64,000 bases of DNA from Litomosoides sigmodontis (lineage: Eukaryota; Nematoda; Chromadorea; Rhabditida; Onchocercidae): NCBI GenBank assembly GCA_963070105.1, contig OY718806.1, positions 269,001 through 333,000 on the forward strand, read 5' to 3'. A program made the position numbers and the translations under genes. Below, piece after piece: positions 38,569 through 52,158 of this stretch. Numbering within the stretch: position 1 is the stretch's first letter; every line of letters begins with the position of its first letter. The notes beneath the pieces are model-generated. The model worked only from the letters and a program-made list of their open reading frames with translations, ran no database searches and was not told the DNA's origin.

Positions 38569-40436
38569 GTAATGTTTGCTTCGCTTCGCTGCACTGAAGT
38601 AGCTGATAATGTATGTGTATTTATAGAACATTCATTCGTGTTGAAAATAGGTAAGGAGGTATAGTGATGAATTTTGCCCACTTTTGTTTTTTTGCATTGA
38701 ATTCATCAATTTCATATTTTTCTCTTTCTAGCTTTTCAAAACACCATTCACTTGTCGTTATTACTTCCATCACCACTCGCTGTATACACTGTCATTTATT
38801 TGTCTTTTTATCTTTAATTTTCCAAAAACAGTGCTTTACATCGGACTCTCGTAGAGATATCCAGTTTCCAAGCCGCATGCAACTCGGCTGTCTTCTCGTC
38901 ATGGCGTTGTCATTGCCAAAAAACACCTCTCGGAAAAATCAACTTTTTTCCTCCTACCTTTCGTCTTCCGCGACAAGTGTTTCCGATTTTTTCTTCAATT
39001 GTTTCATATGGCACTAAAATCGGTAGATGTGTTGATGGAAGTACTTTCATGTATTACTAGAGTCGTAGCAGTGTCTGGTTGCTATCGCACAGAATGTATT
39101 ATCCAATAGCTGTGTTCTGATCATCCATTTTTAATAGAAGTCCATTTTGTGCAGTGGACATAATGCTGGGATCGTTATATCAATTTGTGGCATGCTCCTT
39201 ATTTATTGCATTCCTGTTGACGATGCAACATTTCATTCAATCAAAACATGTGTAGGATTGAAATACTGGTTAACAAAACATTGCAACTAACTGTACGTTC
39301 CTCTTTCTATATACCTTAAAATGTTGTGTTTGTATTGATTGCATTATCTTTGTCAGTGAAATAAATGCCAAGTCAGAAGGAGTTTACAAGAAGAATAACT
39401 CATTTGTCTTCAAGTAATTGGTGGTTCCAACCATCTTTATATAAATTCACCCAGTATATACATTTTTTATCGTTTTATTTTTATGGCTTTTATGCAAAAT
39501 CTCTGTAACAACATGAGCTTCCTTAAGTTCAGAATATTTTTCCTGACTGTACGTATTCGTGTGCCGTTCTTGTTTCGGGCGTCATTTTTTTTCCCAGTTC
39601 TCTAACTGGACAAGCTTTGGCAAAATTTGTTAGGTTTTATGAGCCGTTGGAGATATGGTGTAGGGACCGCACTAAGACCGTCTGGATTTTTTTGAAATCA
39701 GTGGAAGATTGGGAGGTGAGAAGGAATTACTTACTCTGTGGGCGATTATGAATTTGGGTCTTGAAATTTCGAAGTTTTAGCTAACTCCAATTCTAGAAAC
39801 TGATAATTCAGCATTTTTTTTTGTTAAATTCCTTATGATTGTGCTTGTGCTGTTAGTAGAATTCTGAATTTGAGCGGATATTACGAGCGATTAAATTGCC
39901 TTATGTGGGGTGGTAAAATTGATTACAGAACAAAGATTGTGCAGCATTAACTAATTCGTTTGTTAATTAAATGGCTGTAATTTTATTGGTATCTAAATTT
40001 GTGTTCCTTGCTCTACAGTCCATGGAAATTAACTGATTATCGGTGTCTTGGATTTGCTGGTAGATATGGCTCACGGACTTGTCAAATGTCCCACTCTCCC
40101 GGTGACATGCTTGCTCTAATCTTGAAAATAGAGTGTCGTGTTGAAATGATTATATTCATTCAAGTTTAGCATGATGCACCCTCTCTGAGTGTTGACTGCT
40201 TCCCGTTTGTGATGCTTAAGTGTCTTTCAGGGTTGAAGGATCCATTCTGGCAAGTGAACTTAGTTTGTATCGGTTTAAATTAAATTTAAATATATCTGTG
40301 TAATGCCATAGTTTCCTTGAGCTGTATGTATGCCATTTTCAACAGTATTAAATCCGAATGGCAAGATTCGTCTGTCTCTTCTCAAGTTTGCTTCCTCAAG
40401 ATATAATTTAATTTAATTCATTTTCGAGTGGTAACA
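38569..40436. other. Intergenic region, no gene seen
   Basis: Pyrimidine-rich DNA after the RASSF-like stop. A 117-codon ORF at 38664-39017 is rich in Phe/Ser, as expected from T-rich sequence, and I do not call it. The right end precedes the sideroflexin start and presumably holds its promoter. Confidence 0.5.
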
Positions 40437-42976
40437 ATGTCTGAACTTGTATCACAAATGAAGCATCCACCCGATATATCAAAGCCACGATGGGATCAGT
40501 CGACATTCAAAGGGCGCGCTCATCATTTTTTTGTGACTACAAATCCGTTAAATCTATTTATATCTGGAAAACAATTAGAAGAAGCAAGAAGAATTGTTCT
40601 GGATTATAAGTATGTTTTAGAAATTATCTATTAGCAGCATTAAAAACTTTGCGAAATAGATTCGGTTTATAAACATTATATGGTTTATATATGCACATCG
40701 CCGAAGACATTGGTAACTAATGCAGAGTTGATGCAAGGCAAATAACAAATACTCTCTGACGTAGCAGAGAGATAAGTTAACTCACTGAAGCTAAATTTTA
40801 GAAATGGACAGAAAGTGCCCGAGAATTTGACGGTTGATGAGTTATGGCATGCGAAACACGTTTTTGATTCTGCGTATCATCCTACTACAAATGAACTTAT
40901 GATTTTGCCAGGACGTATGAGTTGCCAGGTACCTGGCAATATGTTCCTGACCGGTGGCATGCTGTCGTTCTATAAGTTCGTTGTTGTTTTTTCACAAGTT
41001 AAACAATCTAATGTGCATGAGTGGAAACATTCTTGAAATTTCTCGCGTATCATATAGGTGTCGCAACCTTTGAATATAATTCTTATAGTATTTCTGTCTC
41101 AATTTGTTATTATTTTCATAAAAAATTAGTTTAAATCGGCTGACCCAGCTTGAAAGAAAGAATTAATTGTGTTGATCCGAAATCTTCATTGGACTTCGTT
41201 AATCATCGTTACCAAATTTTATTATCTATTTCAAAATGTGAACTTTCATTTCTGAGGAAAGGTTTTGGTTTTGCTAAATAAAAGTAAAACCAAGATCTGT
41301 AATGAATGAACTTATTTGAAACTTAAATTTAAGATCTTCGAGTGCTGTAATATTTTGGCAGTGGTTGAACCAGTCATTCAATGCAGTTGTAAATTATACA
41401 AACCGTTCGGGTGATAGCGTTTCGAACAAAACACTTCTGACATCGTATTTGTGCGCAACGGGTGGTGCTGTTACTGCTGCGTTAGGGCTGAATTCAGTCG
41501 TGAAGGTGAATTCACTTCAATTCGCTTATTCGAAAATTTTGAGGAAATGAAAGCAATCAAGTGCAAAACAGTAAAGAATTCAGAAAATAGAAAAATATTT
41601 GCATGTCTTGAGCTGTAGGTTCTGTGTTTTTTGTGTAAGCGTTACCTTCTAGCTACTGGAAATTACTAACAGTTCCACAACCACATCTGTTTTAAGAACA
41701 CAAAAGGAGTGGAACATAATGTTGAGACACCCTTACATGTTTTATTATTTTGTTTCACTTCTTTTTTACTTTTTAAAGTGAAACATAGAACGAGTTACTG
41801 AGTCAATAACATACCTGAGAATTATGATTTTCCTGAAAACATTGAAAATTTGAATGATTATAATAGTCAATGCCACCGCTGGTCGGACGACTGGTACCAT
41901 TTTGTGCCGTTGCAATTGCAAATTCAATCAATATTCCTCTTATGCGATCCAAGTTTGTTCTTTGCATTATTTTTAGTTAACAGCTGGTGCGAAAGGTTTG
42001 TTCTTACGACATTTAATTGTGAGAAATTAAACTAAGTAAATATTAGCTGGTAAAACTGCAAAATATTTCCATTTGGAATGTGCTTCGCTATTACTCCTTC
42101 TGATAGGCTTTTTCCCGAGATTGGGTCTTCATGATAAACTTTCAAATTAATTTTAATTATAGCTTTTGAAGAAGATGAATAATCCTCTTCTTCTAGGGAG
42201 TTGGTAGAAGGTATTGCGATAAGTGATGAAAACGGTAACAAAGTGGGTACGAGTAAGAAAGTAGCACGAATAGCTATCGCGAATGTGACGATAAGCCGAA
42301 TTGGAATGGCTTCTCCATCATTTTGTAAGTGTTTTATAGAATATTTTCATTGTCTTTATGTGATTTTTTTTTCTGATATATGTAGACTATAATTCAACTG
42401 GATGATTTAAAATCTCATGAAAGTAACAAAAAATTTATTTACTACTGCTATAATTATGTTACAGTCTGTATACCACTTCTCATGAATCAAATCGTGAAAA
42501 CGAGTTGGTACCAGGTAAAATCCGACATTTAATTATATGGCATTTGAAGCACTAAGGAAGTGCAAAAAGTTTAAAACTTCATTTCTTTTGCTTAGTCTCA
42601 TTATTCGTAAACAGCAATAATGCAAGATTTTATAAACTCACAAACCTATAGAAATCTTCCTTTTTATTCAAACAGAGAAATTAAGAATACTTCTAAACTC
42701 ATAATTCCATGAATAGTATGTGCATTACAATAATGAACATATAAAATATGTGTTTTCTAAATTTCAAAAACTGTACTGTAGAAACGACCTTGGGTGTCAG
42801 TTCCGATACAAACATTAATGGCCGGTTTCATTCTAACATTTGCAACACCCCTGTGCTGCGCCATTTTTCCGCAGATAAGCTCCATCGAAACGAAGCATTT
42901 AGAGCCAGAAGTTCAAAATGAAATCAGCAAACTTCACAACCCTCCTGAACGTGTGTATTACAATAAAGGGCTGTGA
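40437..42976 (+). CDS. Sideroflexin (mitochondrial serine/amino acid carrier)
   Basis: Multi-pass inner mitochondrial membrane carrier; SFXN1/3 members import serine for one-carbon metabolism. Seven exons join in phase to 969 nt (322 residues plus stop): 40437-40609, 40802-40975, 41343-41505, 41867-41952, 42197-42324, 42465-42514 and 42782-42976. Hallmarks in order: [125 protein letters not shown] and the C-terminal [11 protein letters not shown]. Length and motif order agree with SFXN1/SFXN3, so the gene looks intact. ATG at 40437 is used ([13 protein letters not shown]); no ATG lies just upstream in frame. Confidence 0.96.
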
Positions 42977-43987
42977 TCTTGGAACTCATCATGACTCTGT
43001 ATAATAAATATAACAATAAATGTGTGAATTGTGCTTTTGAATCTTTCCCAATTACTGATCTATGTTGAAGGCAAGACTGTTTCATTTAATGAAGGTAAGC
43101 GAAATTTAGAGAACCACACATGTTACCTGCAGCAGTGTAAAGATCATTAATATAGAGATGCTATCAAAAATTAAAAAGGCCAAGGGGTAACGAGTGTGGA
43201 GGTTCATGTTCATTTTTAAAATTCACAATTTCATTGACTGCATTGATATACGAGTCACTGAATTTACGACATAAACTTGTATTCTTTCCTCTTGTTTATT
43301 TACTGGTCCATTTTAGAAATAGCATGATCCCACCATCTCTGTCTGTTAAACTACACTACAGTTGGAATCATTAGCTAAGCTCGTCAAAGTTCAATTTTTA
43401 GTGATTATTAGAAGCACAGACATCTTCAAATAAAATAGACTGCAGTATTTCAAGTTTCCATGTTCAAGATAAATCGAAATCCTGTTTACTCTTCTATGTT
43501 CTCATGAGTTCAAGACATATCGCTTACAGAATCCGATACGACAGTTTATTATAGCATAATCAACTATCGTAATTTCAAATAACTTAGCGGCCCAGACTTC
43601 ATATTCGGTTCATTCGCGCCGTAGTTTTTGCGTTGGTTTATTTCAGCTACGTTCAAAATCGTCATCACTACATCACGATTGTTTCTCATACTTTGTCCTG
43701 CTAACGAAAACGTAGAATAAATAGTTCAGTGATAGAAAAAAAAAGCAGTGTCTGTTGAAGTCGAGCGATCATACCACTCAAAGTTTTCTTGGATGAATGG
43801 ATGGACATTATCTGTTGCTGCTTTATTTTCCCTGTCTCTTTACAAATTGTTGTGGTGATGTGACTCTGAAACGGTTGCGCACTTTACAGTTCGCGTTGAA
43901 ATAACAAAATTATTTTTTCTGATTTCATTGAAGTTAATCGAAATAAAGTGGGTTTTTGGAGGCAAAACAAATTTCCCTTGTGAAAAT
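42977..43987. other. Convergent intergenic region
   Basis: It lies between the sideroflexin stop (+) and the Ig-domain gene stop (-). AATAAATATAACAATAAA just after 43000 contains likely polyadenylation signals for sideroflexin. Nothing else is recognised. Confidence 0.55.
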
Positions 43988-45970
43988 TTATATGAATTCA
44001 CAGGACATAGTCGTCACCTTCATCTCCTCTGTTGCAAGATCTAGAATTTTCTCGTAGAAATCAGTTATAGGACTATCCAGCATTATCGCTTCACGTTGTG
44101 GATGTAAAAACCTAGAAGAAAAGTAATCAAACACAATATAAGTGAAAACGTGGAGACAGATTAACAATATATTTAGTTAACAGCAAAGCTCACTGTAAGT
44201 GCAACTGCATCAAACTGAAATTTACCGGTAAAAAATTGCAAATGCAACAAACGGTATGGAAAGCATCATTGTTATGAAATAATTAACGGTGCCTCGGCTA
44301 ACTCCTTCCTGAAAACTGAACAGTTATTCACCTTATGATTATTTAGCAGCTTTAAAGCAAAATTGAATTTTTTTTCAGTAATATTTGATATTCCACTTAC
44401 TGCTACAGTAATAACATGAAGAGTGACAGATCCATGTGATTTGCCATCAATAAAACATTCATATCGTCCCTCATCTCGGGTTACCATAAGTGGCCAAATC
44501 TAACAATTTAATGTCGCAGATATTGCTATTTCCACAACTGCGAAATCTTTAAATTTGCAGAAAATGATGAGAATTAAAACATTCAATTAGCTTAATAGTT
44601 TATCACGATATCTTTTTTTTTGAAACGTTACGTAAGCTTAACCTGAAGATATTCCGGTGATGCAAGCTTGACCCTCCAAGACAGTCGAGAATCAGTAATT
44701 ATTAGTGAGCCATCCAGATACCACTCAATCTTCGGCTGTAATTACGAAGGAAAGTTTAGAAAAAAAGTTTAAACAGCTTTATTTTACAGCGCGAACTTAC
44801 ATTAAGAATAAATCAAAAGCTGTGAGCTAGACAAGAAATAAGTGTTTTAAATATTCCAAGCAAGTAGTGGGAAGGTCGGAACCACTCTGTGTGACAGATA
44901 AACAAGTATGCCTCCCTGCATTTTAAATAACATCGTTTATTGAATAGTTATTCAATTTACCAAGTTTCTGATAACTGTAGATTTGAAAAAAGAGCTTGTG
45001 CCAACCACAATTCGCATGCAAATGCATTCTATTAATTTCAAAATATCAGCATTTGACTGATTTTCTGAGATTTTTCGGCGATTTACAATCACACCCTCAC
45101 GAATAGTAGAAAATGTTTCAAAACAATCGGGGAGACGAATTAGATTTCTCACTTTTTTTACTTTGCTCCTTGTTGGACATTCCAATATCAAAAACAATCC
45201 TTCGATCAACTCGAAATCGAAATCAACATTTTGTAATCGCAATTGATAAAATGATTGTTTCCCCAAAAACACTGTTTTCATTATGAACCTTTTTTTAACC
45301 AACCAATCCTTTTTTTCCTTTTTCTCCTTCCTCACCAACCAAGCAGATTTTCCAAAATATAATTCTCTTAGTTTAATTCCAGCTGCCTTTAGAATCCTGC
45401 AACTTGCATTAATTTGTAAATTAATGGATATAAGAACACGAGAAATTATTTCCATCACCCAGTTTTGGTTTGGCGTGAGAGGGCAATAGGAATTTATTCA
45501 TATTCATCATTTCCTTAAATGGTTGACGTTTTTTAACAAAGAACTCCTTTTCCATTTCCAATTTCCTCACTTTCATCATTGTGAAAACAGATGCTTTAAG
45601 ATACAGTTAGTTATGTTAAGCTGTTAAATATGAAAAAAAAAGAAGCATCTCCTCTCACGTGCTCGAATTCTACCATAATTTCTAACAAAAGAGTAAAACA
45701 ATCGTTAACTTTTTCAAATTCCGGTGGTGAAATTATGCGTAAAATTACAGAAGGACAGATAGGGAAGGCAACAGACTTCGTTGGCTGAGGTGGGCATGAA
45801 CCCTTGGCAACGTGCTTGTCATATTCGGTCGGTTCGAGCACTGCGCATTCCAATAAATCCAAGCGTCCCAGTGGTTTAATGGTCGTCCTGATGGATGATA
45901 GCTCAACGTGTTGGTTTTTGCCGTTGCACAGTTCCGTGATGAATAGAACGAAAATTAAACAACCACCCAT
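43988..45970 (-). CDS. Ig-domain single-pass membrane protein
   Basis: Predicted type I membrane protein. The first exon starts at 45970 with MGGCLIFVLFITELCNG, a signal peptide, followed by a cysteine-containing segment (LECAVLEP, GSCPPQPTKS, FPICPS). A second coding stretch around 44961-45275 reads VDFDFELIEGLFLILECPT and LPDCFETFSTIREG. One Ig-like domain follows: PKIEWYLDG (about 44648-44736), then MVTRDEGRYECFIDG (about 44397-44500), with the usual Trp and D-x-G-x-Y-x-C. Next come an exon with a membrane segment (NYFITMMLSIPFVAFAIFY, about 44227-44310) and a short cytoplasmic tail ending at 43988. Signal, N-terminal Cys region, single Ig, TM and short tail resemble nematode OIG/SPE-45 and the Izumo-type sperm layout, but that link is inference. 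Exon edges between 44740 and 45700 are only partly resolved. Confidence 0.6.
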
Positions 45971-46951
<981 letters not shown>

Positions 46952-49900
46952 ATGGTTGATAGTGATTCCGACAATATTGCAAATTTGCTCAAAGTTCGTT
47001 CGTAGCATTTTCAAAAGCAAAAAAAGAAAAAGCGAATAGCACTTGCTAACTGATATTGGGTAGTTGTAGTGTTCAAAAGTGACTACACAATGAGTTAGTA
47101 TTGGTGGCTAAAGGAACGGTCATCTGTTCAAGCATCAATTTTCTATTGATATCAACCTAGAGATTGAAACCAAAGGCATTAATTTTATTTAAAGTTATTT
47201 CAGCTGTCGTTTTTCAGGACGTTGATAGTATGGATGAAAAATTATTTGGAAAAAAAATGAACGGTGGTGCACCAAGAAAAGGTCTTTCGAATATTGATAA
47301 TTTGCTTGGTGATCCTCAAAAGGTTGGTGATCCACTACTTCTTATTATTCTCTAGAATTAGCAAAAAGATTAAATTAGAATTTTTCGGTAAAAAGCAAAA
47401 AAACTATTGTCGCAAACTTCATTTCCGCTTTTTTACCCAACGTTACACATTATTTCAGCAGAAAAAATCTAAGAAAAGTATTGACGATTTTTTTCCAGCG
47501 AAAAAATCAACTGTTTCATTTATAGATGAACGAAATGATGTTGAATTTCAACAGGTTCCTTTTCCTTCGAGCTTCTCTTCTCCATTTTGCAACATTTCAA
47601 CACTTTCCGCCATTATTAAATGCACTTATAAAAATATTTGAAAATTTCAGTGCGAGCAAACAACAATATTAAGGAAAAACAAAATTTCAGACAGTCCACC
47701 AAAGTGAGCACATCATCGTATTTCTAAATACTCCCTTTAGTTTATTTTACTGCCTATGTTATCGCATTACTTTTATCTCTACGCAAATATAGTCATATTC
47801 ACCATTTTAGCAATAGACGTTAGCGCATTTTCTGAGACTGAATACAAAAAAAAAAAAATTGGCCACAATTTTGTTGCAGTATCAGAGATGCACGTTCCAC
47901 CGCGACAACTGGTGATTATCCAACAAAAGTCATAAATAGAACAGTTCCTGATTTGGAGAGTATGTTCGGGGTGGGATACAAGTAAGTGCTATGTCTGTTT
48001 TCAAGAATCCAGTGGTACATGCCGCGGAAGGTACCAGGAAAGAACTTTAATTATCATAAGGTGAACATGACAGCGTCTGAGTGCTGTGATCTTTAAAATG
48101 TAGTTTAATTTAATACATTAAACGGTGCGCCTTTAATGCTTTGCTAAAGACCAGTAGACTTACAGTGGCTCGACTTGAATGCCAATCTTAATTAAAAGCT
48201 CGTTGTACTCATTTAAATCCTAAAGTTGCTGACTGATACCTTACATTTAGTACCTTACATTTAAGCTACTCCATTGCTAATGTCAAGAGTTGTGAAATAC
48301 TTCGGATATGGTAGTCTACAAAGAGCACTCCCAAACATTCATAAATGTGTAAAACATAGAGCCAATATTACCTGGTAAAATCAATCTTCACTAGGGACTA
48401 ATCGATAATGTTAATAACTTTTAATTTATTGGATTATAAAAGTATGGAAATACCACAATTGGTTTATGGAAATCCTTGTTGCTTCAAGATGGTAAGTTAC
48501 TGCGCAATATCGCGTAAGGTTAGATGTATTGCAGAACGAATACTTCAGAAAGCTCAGCTCTGTTTCTTACACTAATACTAAAGCAACCACAAAAAAGTTA
48601 ATTCACTTTGGAGGGATCTATGTAAGCCAAATATCCATGACGGCTCATTGCTGATATTAGCTGCGCTACCTTTTTATTAGCATTAATAGATGGATTATTA
48701 AATTAACTTTTTACTAGTTTTCATAATTGCGACATAAATTAACAAATGTGGCAATAGGCGAGAAACCAGCAGTCGGACAGGAAAAGCCACTGACAGCAAA
48801 GCTGATGAAAGGCGATTTAACGATTCAGACCAACTCGAATCAGGAAAAAGTCAAAAGAATCTCATGGCAAGTGCCCTGTTTGAAACGCCTGTACAAGATC
48901 ACATGCAACGGTAAAAACGCAATTCAACCGAAATACCTTTGAGCTTTAAATTCGAATTAAAGAAAAAGATGGGATAAGTAAATCAGCATGGCTCTGGAAA
49001 ACATTATATCTGGCCTTTCACCACTGATACTAATTTTAGAATGGGAAATGAAATTAATCGCCTAAACCGGGAAATAGAGTCCTTGAAGCGTAAACAAGCG
49101 ATGCAAGAGGAAGCATTAGTGACAGAATGGAGAGAAAAGATGAAAAGCCGAGAACGTCAATTTGAAGAAGAACTTGCCGACCTGGAAGAAAAGCATCGGT
49201 TATTTCCCTTTCCACTTGTAGTTAGTCTACACTCTGACTAGAACATAATAGTGTTTTTTAGCTCTTTAATTTCTAAGGTTTTGTTCAAATTTACAGGAAA
49301 CAAATGAGTCGTTTGAAAAATGATCACGAAGAGATGTCTCAATCCATCCGTGATATGTTCCACGACCAAATCGAAAGATTAAGAAATGGGCAAAAAGAAT
49401 CGAAGTTTTTTTTTGCAGTAAATCAATCGGTGATGCGATATGCATTTTGCCGAAGTTACTCTTTCCAGCGCCTTCTCTTTTTTCCAGGAATTACGGGGAA
49501 ATGTTAGATAAAATCGATGATTTGATTGCAAAAATGAGCGATGTGACGATAAACTTGAATAAGCAAACGGAAAAAAGTAACTCCGACCAGAGCCGTTACA
49601 TTACATTCAGAGAGCAGCAACTCGAAATTCGAGAGGAAAGGTTGGAAAAAAATGACGCGTGAAATTTAATGCTTCTAGAAGATCAAACAGAAGGGGAGAA
49701 TTCGACTTCACTTTCATCTCAGCTTCAAATTATAAAGGATGATTGGTCTCGGTTATTATTCGTATCATTTACCTTCAGAACTCATGAAGCGTGAATTTAT
49801 GCATATAATTAACGTGACTTCAGAATCAAAAAGGAAGAAGAGTGGCTGGTGAATGAAAAACAACGCGTAATGGAACTGAATTTGAAACTACAAAGTTTAT

Positions 49901-51420
49901 ACGAAAATAGCGAACAAAATACCCTAAAAGTTGGTGCCTTATTGATATTTTTGTGCAGTATCAAACTCTAATTTCATACAAAGTGCACCGAATAATTTCA
50001 AATGAGCATTAAAACTAGGAATTGGTAGCAGCAAAAAACAATAATCAAGTGGTCTTGGTTATTTACAACTGCCTATAATCCTACCTCGTTCTTTTCTCTT
50101 AAAAAGATACTCAAGCTCAAATTGCAAAAAATTTAATCTTTACTCCCAGCAATTCCTCAAGTATTTTATTGATTTATGTGGACGTTTGATGTCAATAACT
50201 GTCGAAATACAATTAAATGACTAAATATAGCCTGAATGACCCATTTCAGGAAAAATGGCAAGTACGTGAAGAACGGCAAAAATTAAGTGCAGAAAAAGAA
50301 ATATTTAAAAGTGAACAACTAAGAATCCTGGATGCAACGGAACAACAAAAGATCCAGATTGAGACTTCAAAGGTTGCGTCAGTTTACATTGTTATCGTTG
50401 AAAAAGGAAAACGTGCGTCTTGTTAGACTTCTTTTTCTTCCCGCAATAATAGCATACTATTAACGAGCGCATTTCCAGAAATCAGCGAAAATGAAAAAAC
50501 TTTAATTTCCCTTTACAGTTCAATTTTCTCCGTGATCAACATGATTTGATAATGCGCGTAATGGCCGCAAAATCATCGCTGGAAGCTGAAAAAAGTGTAT
50601 TTGATGAGCAACGTCTGCAGGACGTGACAAGGTTGAAAATAGAGGCCGAACAACTTGACCATAAATTGAAAGAGGTTGGTCCATTCTCTTATATGCGGCG
50701 ATAAAAATCATGGGAAGATATCTGCGAGTAAGCTCTACAGTTAACTGTTTCAATGGTCAAGATTTATTCGCTTTTAGGTACAAAATGCCGAAGAAATTTT
50801 ACAGAACACGCAAAGAATTTACGAACAAAAATACCAACAGGTATTTCTATCCTCCACTTGTTTCAAGATCAAAAGTTATGCATGTCTCATGACAAGTTTT
50901 CTTTTCGTTATCTCCAGCTAGTGGCACTGGAACGAGCACTTATAGACGAATGTTTTGAACTGGAACGATGCCGCAAGCAATTAGAAGTCATACAAAACGA
51001 AAGTCGACAGAAGCGAAATACAAAAAATGAACAGTTTGAGGTAAGCACCGAAAACAAACCCACACATCTGTAATTCATCAGATTCACTGAATAACACACA
51101 GGGGACATGGAGGAAAATACCATTTTCAAACTGTTTTTAAAGAAAATCGAATAGACTAGTTTACAGCATGTAATGTCAACATTGGATACAAATGGGCCGG
51201 ACATCATCACAGATCCATACATCGATGAAAAGCCCAGTCGAAGGTTACTTGCGCTTTTCCTGTTTTCTAGCAGAGATATATTCAGGTTGAGATTTGCAAA
51301 TTAGCAATATCTAGTCCTAAGTCTTTCAGCGAGAAAAAAACCTACCATGCAATATTAAAGATGCGTGCCAGCGAACTGAAGAGTGCTGCTTCAGAGCAAA
51401 GTCTACATATACAAGCCTAA
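46952..51420 (+). CDS. FBF1/DYF-19-like ciliary transition-fibre protein
   Basis: FBF1 (DYF-19 in C. elegans) sits on transition fibres at the ciliary base and gates entry of IFT and membrane proteins. Exon 1 (46952-46993) and exon 2 (47218-47322) give MVDSDSDNIANLLK then DVDSMDEKLFGKK, equivalent to DLDGMDADILGLKK in human FBF1. In-phase exons follow: 47459-47554, 47651-47703, 47880-47981 (VPDLESMFGVGYK), 48758-48910, 49040-49198, 49297-49404, 49488-49640, 49824-49929, 50250-50372, 50519-50674, 50778-50840, 50918-51040, 51167-51285 and 51330-51420. The second half is a long coiled coil (EKWQVREERQKLSAEKEIF, VALERALIDECFELERC), as in FBF1, ending in YHAILKMRASELKSAASE. These sixteen exons total 1752 nt (583 residues). 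An extra coding-looking segment at 49679-49751 does not fit the frame and is discussed under findings. FBF1 is much longer in human; the middle is reduced here. Confidence 0.78.
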
Positions 51421-52158
51421 ATATCGCGATTCATTCTCTACTGTGCTTCAACCATAAATGAAAGGGTAGGAGGATTTTGAATTACCTCAGTGATACTGTT
51501 AACGAAGATACTAATAAATAAACTTATTGAACCGCAAAGCGTAGGAAACCAAAGAAACTTTAAACGCTTTAATTGTAAGCTAACAAAACGGCAATAACTG
51601 CGCATGTAGTTAAACAACGATGTCACATGAATAATATATCGAACGTTGGCATTTATTGTGCATGAAAGATCAGTTGAAACGTACGCTAATAATTCAAAAT
51701 CGAGCTACAAAATTATCAGTCCTAGAAAAAAAATGGATAAACAAGAACTTTGAAAGAATTAGCGATAAAACCTGTAGTGACGGTAAACAACAGCAACAAA
51801 TACTAAAAAATTGGAAACACTTCCCGCTTGTCATTGTACCCCGAAAGAAAAGATCTCGAAAATAAAACTTCGCCATGTTCAATAATTTATGCTTGAAGTC
51901 ATGTTGCTTAAAAGTAAATGTGAAAATTTGGCAATTTTCTGTCCATCTCAATAACTGCAAACTTCCAAGCAGTAGCAAGGTTGTTGGACAGATCTAAAAA
52001 CAATGAAGTATCTTAAACGTCTAGAAACATATGAATTCATACAAAATAATGATAACCGAAAAGAACTTGAAGAACAGAGACGGATGAATTGATTAATGAA
52101 TCGAACTGCAGTTTAAACTAACAACGCACAGAAAGAAAAATAAGGCTTGAAACATACA
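51421..52158. other. Convergent intergenic region
   Basis: This lies between the FBF1-like stop and the eEF2K 3' end. Short ORFs on both strands lack recognisable motifs. I expect only 3' UTR sequence here. Confidence 0.55.

Noticed and set aside
38664..39017. 117-codon ORF after the RASSF-like gene
   Set aside because: Phe/Ser-rich composition expected from T-rich 3' UTR DNA; no motif, no exon partners.
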